Assembly: GCA_027578815.1 (NCBI GenBank)
Contig: JANBTH010000274.1
Location: 1 to 22,612 of the forward strand
Length of the DNA: 22,612 bases
From: Coemansia sp. RSA 1804
Taxonomy: Eukaryota > Kickxellomycota > Kickxellomycetes > Kickxellales > Kickxellaceae
Direction: 5' to 3'
Part shown: one piece after another, positions 1 through 8,768 of the stretch
Layout of the letters: each line of letters begins with the position of its first letter
Numbering within the stretch: the stretch's first letter is position 1
Translations under genes and position numbers: made by a program
The notes under the pieces: model-generated
What the model was told of the DNA's origin: nothing
The model's input: the letters and a program-made list of their open reading frames with translations, nothing else
Databases searched by the model: none

Positions 1-363
1 GAACAGCGTGCCCGCCAGACCAAATGAAGCTTTTCAGTCTTTTTATAAAACAAAAAGAGCACTTGGTTTCCAACGTCCTTTTAAAATTACTTTACAACTA
101 GGGTTGGGAAAATGTATTTTCTATGAGTTGCCTGGGTTGTCCAGACCCAAATCCGCCTCTGTCTCTTACTACATTGGCCACATGTCTTATGCCAGCATTT
201 TCTCTTTCTTTGAACAGAGTGCTTTTCCGTTGTTCAAAGAATAAAGTGTATCGATGATATAAATATAGCCATTTAATAAAACATCCGCTCGCTTTTTCTT
301 TCTTTTCCTTTCTTTTCTTACTGAATAAATATCAATTCTATAAACTGGTATCTATGTCTAAAC
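1..363. other. Gene-free left flank with 5' region of the first gene
   Basis: I see no convincing gene here; the only long open frame near the left edge lacks an ATG start. AATAAA-type signals occur at 240-245 and 275-280 and could mark the 3' end of a gene lying left of the window. A pyrimidine-rich tract (about 287-320) precedes the first gene, as it does other genes in this window. A TATAAA lies at 339-344, only 20 bases before the ATG at 364, which is unusually close for a TATA box. An upstream ATG at 354 opens a 12-codon frame (354-392) that overlaps the main start out of frame; its context is weak (T at -3), whereas the main ATG has A at -3. Confidence 0.5.
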
Positions 364-1152
364 ATGAACAACCTTTACAAAACAAGCGATAATGAGAAGC
401 AGCTGCTGAGCAGCTACGGCGCAGACGATGGTACCGGATACTACGTGCCTATGGTAGATTCCAGTGACCACCAGCACCATCCGCCACCCAGGAGACAAGG
501 TCCTCCAAGCACATGGCAGAGATTGACAGCGAGGATATTCAAGGTCTCGCTGTCGGTCATCATGCTCATCCTCATGCTGCTTGTGTTTGTCCGCGTTGGA
601 TATGACACGTACTCTGAGTGCCTGGAGCACATGGGTGGCGATGGTGGTATGAGACACGGCGAAGGCAGGCCTTGGCATCATCTTTCGGAGCACAGGCCAC
701 ATCAAGTACCTCACCATCCTGATTGCAGAAAGACAGGATGTGACAGCGATTCAGCCTGTGTCAAGCTCAACGCCCACATGCGCTGCTACGCCCAGCCCTG
801 TCCTCCGGAGCTGTTCCTTTGTCTGCCACTAGCATTGCCCGAAAATCCAAAGGACGCAGTTGCACCCATTCAGAACTCGGATGCCTCCAACACCGACAGG
901 ACAGATAACCATGCGCACAAATCTCCTAGCCCGGGAAGGAAGCATAAGATCACTGAGGCGTTCTTTGACTGTCTCAGAGCACACGACGGAAACGTGGTCT
1001 GGACACATCCAACGGATAAATGCAACACATGCCGTTGTTTGCCGGGTGGAGGAATTTCCTGTACCAAGAGACTATGCTCGGCCATAGGCACCCACCCCGG
1101 ATCCGAAGAAGCCGCAAACAGCAAGGCACCCAAGGTCTCAGCCGCCGTGTAG
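364..1152 (+). CDS. Type II membrane protein with C-terminal pacifastin-like domain
   Basis: A 262-residue protein. There is no N-terminal signal peptide. A basic stretch (Arg43-Lys60) leads into one hydrophobic segment at about 61-77, so a type II signal anchor with the C-terminus outside the cytosol is likely. Beyond it lie two cysteine clusters. The first (Cys121, 126, 132, 141, 146, 153) has six cysteines and no family I can name. The second is Cys203, then 16 residues, then CNTCRC at 220-225, a Gly-rich turn, and CTKRLC at 233-238. That pattern (C, C-N-x-C-x-C, G, C-T-x3-C) is the pacifastin light-chain inhibitor signature, in which the reactive bond lies in the C-T-x3-C segment. The spacing before CNTC is longer than the usual 9-12. 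A His/Pro-rich linker (101-120) and a Ser/Pro/Lys spacer (165-195) separate the parts. Inferred role: surface-tethered protease inhibitor. The ORF and topology are fairly secure; the inhibitor assignment rests on the cysteine pattern only. Confidence 0.75.
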   Translation: MNNLYKTSDNEKQLLSSYGADDGTGYYVPMVDSSDHQHHPPPRRQGPPSTWQRLTARIFKVSLSVIMLILMLLVFVRVGYDTYSECLEHMGGDGGMRHGEGRPWHHLSEHRPHQVPHHPDCRKTGCDSDSACVKLNAHMRCYAQPCPPELFLCLPLALPENPKDAVAPIQNSDASNTDRTDNHAHKSPSPGRKHKITEAFFDCLRAHDGNVVWTHPTDKCNTCRCLPGGGISCTKRLCSAIGTHPGSEEAANSKAPKVSAAV

Positions 1153-1244
1153 TTTGCTTTTTCTTTTTTGTTTTTGATCTTAACCATAAAGTGAACCAAA
1201 TCTGAGCTTCTAAACTTGCTTCTTTGAGCTGCATGCCTTGTAAA

Positions 1245-1250
1245 AATAAA
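1245..1250 (+). terminator. AATAAA poly(A) signal
   Basis: Canonical AATAAA 93 bases after the TAG stop of the pacifastin-like gene, within a T/A-rich 3' region. It is a plausible cleavage and polyadenylation signal for that transcript. Confidence 0.5.
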
Positions 1251-1366
1251 GGTCAGATCACACCACTACAGCAGGCGTGTTACGAAATGCGCAGCAATCG
1301 AACAACGCATCACTGGCGATGTGAAAAACAATGGTTTTGTTTTAGTCTTCTCTATTTATTCCACGT

Positions 1367-1386
1367 TTATTATTATTATTATTATT
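1367..1386. repeat. (TTA)n microsatellite
   Basis: About six and a half perfect TTA units in the spacer before the helicase gene. A similar ATT/TTA tract occurs at 8502-8517. Confidence 0.9.
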
Positions 1387-1559
1387 GTCATTACTATTTT
1401 TGAATCGTACAGCCAAGAGAAAACCATACACATTTCCTTTAATTTCTGCTGAATCCGTTGAGGACCTTTTACATTCTTTCTTCTTCCTTTCTATTTATTT
1501 TCACACGCGTACTCTATTGACAACAGGCGGTGGACACGGTCCTTCTTTTTGAAACAAAT

Positions 1560-1571
1560 ATGTATTATTAG
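1560..1571 (+). promoter_or_regulatory. Minimal upstream ORF (Met-Tyr-Tyr-stop)
   Basis: An ATG at 1560 opens a three-codon frame ending in TAG at 1569-1571, ten bases before the first in-frame ATG of the helicase gene (1582). If transcription starts further upstream, ribosomes would meet this uORF first, and it could damp translation. The mapped transcript start is unknown, so its use is inferred. Confidence 0.3.
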
Positions 1572-1581
1572 AAACGCTACA

Positions 1582-4500
1582 ATGATAACAGCTAATACTG
1601 GCAACATGGACGGGTTTGATGACTTTAACCTGGACGATATTTCTGGAGAGCTGCTTGATGATCTACTAAAGGACGACCTAGAGCCCGACACTGGACCTGT
1701 AAAGCCACCAATTTCTATACCAGCCCAACCAAAGGCTGCTAGCGGAGCTGGCTTACATCAGCAGCAATGGCTACAGCAGAGAGCTCAGCCAAAGTCAACT
1801 CCAAAGCACAAACCTGGCCAGCAGACTATCACTTCCATGTTCGGAACTCTTGCCAAACCCACATTACATAGCCACGTACCACAGAAACGCCCTGCGCAGT
1901 CGAGAACCGGGATAGATGGTATACCAGCGGATTCAACTTCTTCAGCTCGCAAGGAGCCCAAGCTTGACGACTCGCAGATCCAGGACATTGTGGACCTTAT
2001 CGATCTAGATGATGACATCGATGAGTTTGTTTCGCAGAATCTGCCGGACCTGCGCCCATCGCACGTCCGTCAAGCACACCAACAGACGTTTCAAACAAAG
2101 GAGATTGTTATTAGGAATCGTGGAGACAATTCACTGGCTGAAAGCCTGCACGATATGGATAGAGACGCAATGAGAACATACATGTACCCATTGATTGACG
2201 GGCAGCCGGCTCGTGCATACCAACAAGGCGCGATACACCGCTGTATATTTCAGAACACGCTTGTTGCTTTGCCCACGGGAATGGGCAAAACCTTGGTCGC
2301 TGTTGTTGTTATGGCAAACTTTGCGCGGTGGTTTCCCAACTCCTTGTCGATATTTCTTGCACCTACACGGCCTCTTGTAGCGCAGCAGATGCAAGCATGT
2401 AAGGGGATGCTTTGTTCTATTTTGAAAAAGAGCAATGAACTGCACAAGACGGCATTCGCTCAGAGTCAATTGCTGTCAGGGAATTGGATTGTAGAGATGA
2501 ACGGATCTACCCAGCCAAAGGCACGCGAGACCCTATGGAATGAGGCTAGGTTTGTGTTTTCTACACCGCAGGTGCTTCAAAACGACCTAAAGGCCGGCAC
2601 TCTGAGCATCGACAATGCGAAGCGCGTTTCTCTTTTGGTTATTGACGAAGCACATCGAGCGACCGGAAAATACGCATATGGCGAGTCTATCAACAATCTA
2701 TACATGATCAACCATGGGCATGAAGCACCGACATATAACCCTTTACAGCCAGCTCCACCTGATCCATTCAGAGTCATGGCACTCACTGCGACCCCAGGCT
2801 CAAATATCGGGGCAGTACGCGAAATTGTGCAAAGACTGCACATAGCACATATATTTCTACGGACAGAAGAGTCTATGGACGTGGTACCTTATATACATGG
2901 TCGCCAGATTGAGGAAATCAGCATTGACATTCCGCCCTGGCTTGCTGCTGCACGCGATTGCTTTGCAACTGTAATTGGTCGCAGCGTCAATATACTCTGT
3001 AACGTGTGTAAGGCGATGTCTGATCCAGGCGACTTGAAGCGCATCTCTGGATTCCAAGTGCGGATGAATCGGGATCGATTTCTTGCACACCATGGCGGTG
3101 GAGGTGGAGGGATGGATGTTGCGCGGGTATCATCGGAATTCACTGTTCTTACCTCGCTTTCCCATATCATGCAGCTTCTTTCCGAACATGGTTTGCGTCC
3201 CGCTTGGAGAGCCATCCGTTCATGGGAGGTCGAGGTTATGAAGGCCTCTTATGAAATGGCCACAGCATCCCGTGCAAAGGTCCAATGCTGCCAGAGCAAG
3301 GAATGGGTCGCAATGTCACAGGAATTTAAGCTGTTGATCGATCTGCTTGACAGAAAACAACAGCCCACTGCTTCTACGTCAGTATCCTTGGCAAATGTAA
3401 CACCAGGAAGTATGAGCAGATCATCCGAGTCTACCAGTCGCATTGGTGCTGGATCATCTGGGCCGACAGGAACTGGTGCGCTTAGACGCACAGATGTGGT
3501 CTCAAACTACTTTAACGTAGCAACCAATAGAAACCTGCCTGGAAACACTGTAGCACAGGTAGCCGCTAATCATGTGAGTGCATCTATGCTTGCACATCCA
3601 GAGTTTCTAGGTCATCCAAAGCTCGAAACGCTTGTTCGGATCGTGAATACGCACTTCGAGACCAGTGCTGGTGGCAGTGATGGCGGGTCGACCAAGATAA
3701 TCGTATTCTCCCAATACCGTGGATCTGTCAGCGAGATTGTGGACGTCTTGAGCAAAGCTAGTCCCCTTATAAAGTGCGAACAATTTATTGGTCAAAGCAG
3801 TACTGGTGGTGGAGGTGCAAGTACAAGTAGCACAGGCAATAGCGATAATTCTCGTGGACGCGGGCGTGGAAGGGGGCGCGGAGCTTGGCAGCGATCTTCA
3901 GGAGGAAACAACAGAGGGTATTTTCGTGGCCGTGGTAGAGGTGGGTCACCGTACGGAGGCAACAACCAACGCTCTGCTGGTGGTCGCGGTACTAGCAACA
4001 GCAGCGGCTACAATTCTTCTGATAACGAAACCGACATTCTTGCAGAGCTGGAAGGAGAACTGGGGGAGATGCGTGGTCAGACCCAAAAGGAGCAGCTAGC
4101 GGTTATGACACGCTTTCGCGATGGCCAGACCAACGTTATTGTTGCGACATGTGTTGGCGAGGAAGGATTAGATATTGGCGAGGTCGATCTGATTATCAAC
4201 TATGATGCCCCCTCGTCTCCTATCAGAATGTTGCAACGTATTGGTCGGACTGGGCGTGCTCGTCGTGGAAAGGTGATCGTGTTTCTGGCGAAGGACACTC
4301 GCGAGGAAAACTCTTACAAGAAGGCGCAGCGCGAGTACAAAAGCGTTCAAGAAAAGATTGCGTCTGGAAGGGGGCTTGATCTCCGTGCTGATCTAAGCCC
4401 ACCGATGATTCCGCCGACGCTTCCACAAGGGCTGCCTGCCAGGAACGAGGTGCTTATATATAAGCATGAGATTGCACAAAACAACGCTGCAGACGAAAGC

Positions 4501-7026
4501 GCTGGCACCAACGGTCGCTCAAAAGTACGAGGCACTCGTAAAAAGGGGATGTCGACAAGCGGGAATACTGCAACCATGGGTATTGATCCGGATGAGATAT
4601 GTGAGTTCAGACGTCTGTTGGAAAAGTACCAATGCTCATCTGTTCAGACTGACGACACTAACCAACGTTTAACGGCTGTAACTCGTCTTCTCAACGGTGG
4701 GGTTGCCTGGCAGGCATCCGAATCGCCACACCATCTGGTGTCACATTCGCATCGCTCAACCGTATATCGCCATATGATGCTTGGGCTTGAAAACGCACGT
4801 TTTGAAAGTATGAGCACTTCAAGACACAAGTCATTTTGCGGAGGTGCCTCTAACCAAGCGCCCAAAATGACAATTCCAACACTTGCTAGCTCCATGGTTG
4901 ATCACAACAGCGTAAGAATGGCAGATCTATTAGGAAGTCATAACAGTATCCACAAAGGCGGCAGGTTTCCATCGATCAACAAACGGAATGGAAATTCTAA
5001 AAGCAGGTTATCGGGTTCTGCGGCTATCGACACGTTACATATACTTGCTGGCAACAGCGACAGTGACGACGATCTGGCTGATATCGAGTTGATTCTCAGC
5101 AAGGGTCTACCAGCTGCGAATGCACCCCCGCGTTCGGAATTTGCTTCTGCTGCGAGCTACCGTCAGTATCCTTTCCGCAAGTTGTCTGGAAGGATTAGTG
5201 GCGAGCCGCCAGTTCATGGCAGGGTATCTCCAGATCGTGGTGAACTTTCTAAACTGGTGAACGGTGGTAATTGGTCAAGTTCCAAGACCAATACCACGGG
5301 TCATCAGCGCTGCCCATCATCACAGAACAGTATATTAGACTCAATAGAGAGTCTGGTGAAGAGCGGCAAAGCAAAGCGGGCATTTGAATGGACTCTGGCA
5401 TTGGATGATGAGCTGGTTCGACTGGCCAAATCCCAGGGGATCGAGCTTGGGCTTGTAGAGGAGTTGCAGCAAGGGCGTGCTGATATCTCAGACAAGCGCG
5501 TCTCTGAATTATCTGGTTCTATATTCGGTGACATTGGACAGCCAGGATCGTTTGACAAGCTTTACGATGACGATATCCTTGTGAGTTCTATGACTGGTGG
5601 AAAACAAGCCTCGAAAGCAACGATAACCGATGGCCTGGACCTTACACCTGAGAAGACCGATGCAAATCTTCAAGTCCTTTGTCCTGAGAGTGATCCTGAA
5701 GACGACAACAACAGAGATATGGCTTTTGATTACCTTGACGCATGGGCGTTTTCTTCGCTGGAAGATCTGCAAGTCAGTACGCTGCCTACTCAGCCTGTGC
5801 CTGATGCTTTTCAGCCGATTCAGCACACGACGACCAGCGATTCGAGGATAGAACAGAGAGCCAATATTCCGGTTTTAGAAGGCACGCAGCAGTCTATCAC
5901 TGAGCTTGTTGTCACTGAAGATAGTAGTGACCTTGACAAGCAGCTCGAGGCATTTGATATCGACGACCAGGACATTATGGTCTTATCTGATGACGATAGT
6001 TCTACTGAAGAGCCTCCAATGAGTAATGCGGATAATGAACGCAATGCTAAGCAGCAGCAACAGTGTTCGTCAACCGATGAGCCACAGACGCCAGTCAATT
6101 GCCTTGACAAGCTAAATAGGCGAACGAGGATGGTTCTTGGCAGCTCTCCTCCTTCATCATCGCCGATGAGAATGACTCGAAAGAGACAGCTGCATCCCTC
6201 GTCAAGCAGTTTTGAGGATGCTGAACCTGTTTTCAATGAGGTCTTTAATGATTCCGCTACAAAAAACAACAGTGGAGACTGCGATCTTTCATCATCGCCT
6301 ATTTTTCGGAACGCGAAAAGACTGGTTCGTGGCAAGCCGCTGGATGCTGGGCGGTCTTCTACATCCACCACCAAGTCGCGTGAACCAAAACAAGTAGGCG
6401 GCTCTGTAAGGATAGCACGATCTCCTGTTGTGGTACAAAAGCAGAAGAAATTGCGCAAACTTCGTCCGCCGCCCAAACAAATGCGAAACATGTTTATCGA
6501 CACAGAAGCAGGCATAGGCGACAGTGACGATGAACACGATACAAAAACCAGTGCACACGTGCGCAATGGTATGGAAATCAGCGATGATGAGAGTGATGGT
6601 GAGGATCTGAATCAAGATTTGTCAAGCTTTATTGTGGATGACGACCATGTGGACTTTACATCACCAGACGCGCTTGACCGGAGTACGAATGCTAGTAATG
6701 CACTTGCTAACGGTGATGGTGAGACGCCAAGGCGCAACATTGGTGACGTCTACCGTCGATCGCTCAATGAGAGCCCTGTAACGCCAATATCTGAGATTAT
6801 GCGGCGGCTTGCCGAGCGCGAGAAGGCCCGCAAATGGGTGGATGACACGCCAACAAAGCCCCGCGAATCTGCTGGACGGAATGTGCTAGATCTACATCCA
6901 AACAAGAGCAGCTCCTCTGACTGTGACGATGACAGTGCTTGCGATGACGATGGAGCTGAGGCGGAGCTTGTTGGCTCGTCGTCCGATTTTGACAATGTCG
7001 AGGATATGTTCAGCCAGGCAGGATAA
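1582..7026 (+). CDS. MPH1: Mph1/FANCM-family DNA helicase with RGG insert
   Basis: Superfamily 2 DEAH helicase/translocase of about 1,814 residues, intron-free. Residues are counted from ATG 1582; ATG 1606 is an alternative with a better +4 G, and the open frame further upstream has no ATG. Motif I is LPTGMGKT (230-237), Ia APTRPLVAQQ (260-269), II DEAH (355-358), III TAT (402-404), IV IIVFSQYRGS (706-715), V VGEEGLDIGE (858-867), VI QRIGRTGRARRG (885-896). The RTEESMDVVPYIHGRQIEEI segment (428-447) and HHLVSHSHR (1050-1058) fit the Mph1/FANCM family. This family remodels stalled forks and D-loops in nuclear DNA repair. Odd features: a loop of about 95 residues (738-832) with ten Arg-Gly dipeptides between motifs IV and V; a PIP-like QQTITSMF (80-87); an acidic Ser-rich tail with SIM-like IMVL followed by SDDD (1465-1471) and SFIVDDD (1682-1688). 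Yeast Mph1 is about 1,000 residues, so this is closer to animal FANCM in length, but I see no ERCC4-type nuclease at the C-terminus. Confidence 0.97.
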   Translation: MITANTGNMDGFDDFNLDDISGELLDDLLKDDLEPDTGPVKPPISIPAQPKAASGAGLHQQQWLQQRAQPKSTPKHKPGQQTITSMFGTLAKPTLHSHVPQKRPAQSRTGIDGIPADSTSSARKEPKLDDSQIQDIVDLIDLDDDIDEFVSQNLPDLRPSHVRQAHQQTFQTKEIVIRNRGDNSLAESLHDMDRDAMRTYMYPLIDGQPARAYQQGAIHRCIFQNTLVALPTGMGKTLVAVVVMANFARWFPNSLSIFLAPTRPLVAQQMQACKGMLCSILKKSNELHKTAFAQSQLLSGNWIVEMNGSTQPKARETLWNEARFVFSTPQVLQNDLKAGTLSIDNAKRVSLLVIDEAHRATGKYAYGESINNLYMINHGHEAPTYNPLQPAPPDPFRVMALTATPGSNIGAVREIVQRLHIAHIFLRTEESMDVVPYIHGRQIEEISIDIPPWLAAARDCFATVIGRSVNILCNVCKAMSDPGDLKRISGFQVRMNRDRFLAHHGGGGGGMDVARVSSEFTVLTSLSHIMQLLSEHGLRPAWRAIRSWEVEVMKASYEMATASRAKVQCCQSKEWVAMSQEFKLLIDLLDRKQQPTASTSVSLANVTPGSMSRSSESTSRIGAGSSGPTGTGALRRTDVVSNYFNVATNRNLPGNTVAQVAANHVSASMLAHPEFLGHPKLETLVRIVNTHFETSAGGSDGGSTKIIVFSQYRGSVSEIVDVLSKASPLIKCEQFIGQSSTGGGGASTSSTGNSDNSRGRGRGRGRGAWQRSSGGNNRGYFRGRGRGGSPYGGNNQRSAGGRGTSNSSGYNSSDNETDILAELEGELGEMRGQTQKEQLAVMTRFRDGQTNVIVATCVGEEGLDIGEVDLIINYDAPSSPIRMLQRIGRTGRARRGKVIVFLAKDTREENSYKKAQREYKSVQEKIASGRGLDLRADLSPPMIPPTLPQGLPARNEVLIYKHEIAQNNAADESAGTNGRSKVRGTRKKGMSTSGNTATMGIDPDEICEFRRLLEKYQCSSVQTDDTNQRLTAVTRLLNGGVAWQASESPHHLVSHSHRSTVYRHMMLGLENARFESMSTSRHKSFCGGASNQAPKMTIPTLASSMVDHNSVRMADLLGSHNSIHKGGRFPSINKRNGNSKSRLSGSAAIDTLHILAGNSDSDDDLADIELILSKGLPAANAPPRSEFASAASYRQYPFRKLSGRISGEPPVHGRVSPDRGELSKLVNGGNWSSSKTNTTGHQRCPSSQNSILDSIESLVKSGKAKRAFEWTLALDDELVRLAKSQGIELGLVEELQQGRADISDKRVSELSGSIFGDIGQPGSFDKLYDDDILVSSMTGGKQASKATITDGLDLTPEKTDANLQVLCPESDPEDDNNRDMAFDYLDAWAFSSLEDLQVSTLPTQPVPDAFQPIQHTTTSDSRIEQRANIPVLEGTQQSITELVVTEDSSDLDKQLEAFDIDDQDIMVLSDDDSSTEEPPMSNADNERNAKQQQQCSSTDEPQTPVNCLDKLNRRTRMVLGSSPPSSSPMRMTRKRQLHPSSSSFEDAEPVFNEVFNDSATKNNSGDCDLSSSPIFRNAKRLVRGKPLDAGRSSTSTTKSREPKQVGGSVRIARSPVVVQKQKKLRKLRPPPKQMRNMFIDTEAGIGDSDDEHDTKTSAHVRNGMEISDDESDGEDLNQDLSSFIVDDDHVDFTSPDALDRSTNASNALANGDGETPRRNIGDVYRRSLNESPVTPISEIMRRLAEREKARKWVDDTPTKPRESAGRNVLDLHPNKSSSSDCDDDSACDDDGAEAELVGSSSDFDNVEDMFSQAG

Positions 7027-8768
7027 AACCTGGGTTGATTTGTTTTAGGATTTACACTTGTAATTTATTTTTTTTTTCCTTATTTGGGCGTAAGCATAGC
7101 TGATCCGTTGTTTCTTTTCTGCTGATTTGTTCAGTTCCGGCAATATTAAAATACTGTTTTAAGCAAACCAATCCACGTGTGGTTGCAGAGGATAGCGGTG
7201 TCACAGCGTAGCCGTTGCGTTGTTGGTCAGTGCATTTACGCTGGAGAACTTTCACATGCTGCTTGTTGTATATAAAATATCAACAGTAAACAGAGCAATC
7301 GCCGCCGGTGCTGTTGGCCGTTTCCTATGTTCTGCTTTTCTGGCAACAATGAAAATATTATAGACTTGCAGCAGCACATGAAAAAAGGGTTCACGCATGC
7401 AGAACAACAGCTTTTGAGTGTTTGTTTGTTGTCATGTAAATTACAGAGTGCTGCTCAATATCATTTCCAACAGGTATGCTGCCCATGGTTTCTTGTCGTG
7501 AGATTGAATGATGCTTTCCTTTTACATTCGTCTATCAGTCATTTAATTTATAGTTTAATGAAGCAACCAATCCGATGTTGCTATTGATGTCGCTGCTATG
7601 TATAAGGAAATTCGACAACAAACAAAATGCACGGGAGAACTGTGGAGCTTCTTTTATGCATGCATACACAATAAGGATACAATGGGGCTAGAAGATAAGC
7701 CCGCAGAACGACAGTCCCCTTTCATTCTAGAGTCGGAAGGCTGGGCGAATAAGAAAAAAGAACGGTTAGGTGGGAGAGCTGGCAAAATGAAAAAAAAATA
7801 TTGCCTAGCGCGTCGTATCTTCTACAGCAGAATTTTGTTCAATGATGCTTTTCTAGCGCTAGTTGGCGTTTGTGTGTGCAAATTGGACAGCCATTTTGTG
7901 TGATGATGTAGGCAGCCGCAAAATGATATGGAATTGTTTGGAAACAGGTATCTAATCATTATGGCAATGTGCTTATTCTCTCTGAAAAACAAGGAAACTC
8001 AATGAACGCATTTCCACGCTTGACAATGTTGCGTGCTTTGAGAAAAAATTTTGTGGCAAATCCCATGGAGAAGGAATATCCAAATTGCTTGTCGGTGCAA
8101 GCTAAACGATGAAGATTAATTTTAGGATCGGTTAGCAGCAGAAAACGAGCGTGTCCGTTTTCTCCTTGCTGCATGAGCGGTTAAGCTTCTTCTGTTCACA
8201 AGCGGATTAGACATATCTCGTATCCAAGTAAGGCACCCAAGTACAATAAACGGACACAGGTAAGGAAGAGTATGAGACACGCACAGCACAATTACAGCTG
8301 AAGAGAACAGGAAATTGCAACATGATCTGGTTGCAAAGAGAGTAAAAAAATTCACAGGTCAGGTGCAGCACTGATTTGTGCACACACGAAAACAACGCTG
8401 GAAAAAAGTTGGCAGTTAGGGGGAGAGGGTTGTATAAGGGTGTATCGAGCCCCCTGCACTCTGAAGCCGGCAAGCACTACCATGTGGCAAATGGCAGCGC
8501 TTTATTATTATTATTATCGCATAGAAATGAATTTGAAATATTTTCTACTCTAGGAAACGGAACACTAGAACGTGGTAAAGAGAGAGCGATACCAGCGAGG
8601 AGTGCAAACACCGTCACCGGAATTTCTTATAGAACGATTGCTCGCCAAAAATTTTCTAGTGCTTTATCGATAGCTATTAAAATGACGATTCAAATTAATT
8701 TTGTAGAGTAGAAGATTCACCGAGTTGAATAGGGGAGTTTGTTTGGTTGCCTTTATAAAAATGGAAAG
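7027..8768. other. Intergenic spacer, no supported gene
   Basis: AT-rich spacer with T tracts just after the helicase stop (7066-7078), which probably belong to its 3' UTR; no exact AATAAA is close. A TATATAAAA lies at 7269-7277, 50 bases before an ATG (7327). That ATG opens an 86-codon frame crossed by a donor-like CAG|GTATGC at about 7473, but the product resembles nothing I know. ATG 7598 opens a 101-codon frame, also unrecognised. These may be non-coding transcripts or chance frames. I found no tRNA or other structured RNA. Confidence 0.5.
8502..8517. repeat. (TTA)n microsatellite
   Basis: About five perfect TTA units in the spacer, the same unit as at 1367-1386. Confidence 0.85.

Larger units (their letters stand above)
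1153..1581. promoter_or_regulatory. Intergenic region upstream of the helicase gene
   Basis: A 429-base spacer between two genes in the same direction. It holds the 3' end of the first gene (poly(A) signal at 1245-1250), a TTA microsatellite (1367-1386), and a pyrimidine-rich tract (about 1473-1500) typical of fungal core promoters, just upstream of the helicase start. No TATA box is obvious. Confidence 0.45.

Noticed and set aside
1549..1581. Helicase start at 1549
   Set aside because: The codon there is TTG, not ATG. The first in-frame ATGs are 1582 and 1606.
3790..4080. RGG segment as an unspliced in-frame intron
   Set aside because: No donor of good consensus, no pyrimidine tract before the only AG near 4080, and coherent Arg-Gly coding repeats.
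5820..6566. 248-codon minus-strand frame within the helicase tail
   Set aside because: Shadow of the Ser/Asp-rich tail codons; product is low-complexity Ser/Leu with no domain.
7900..7985. C/D-box snoRNA-like pair (GTGATGA ... CTGA)
   Set aside because: The flanks form no convincing terminal stem and the internal C'/D' boxes are poor.
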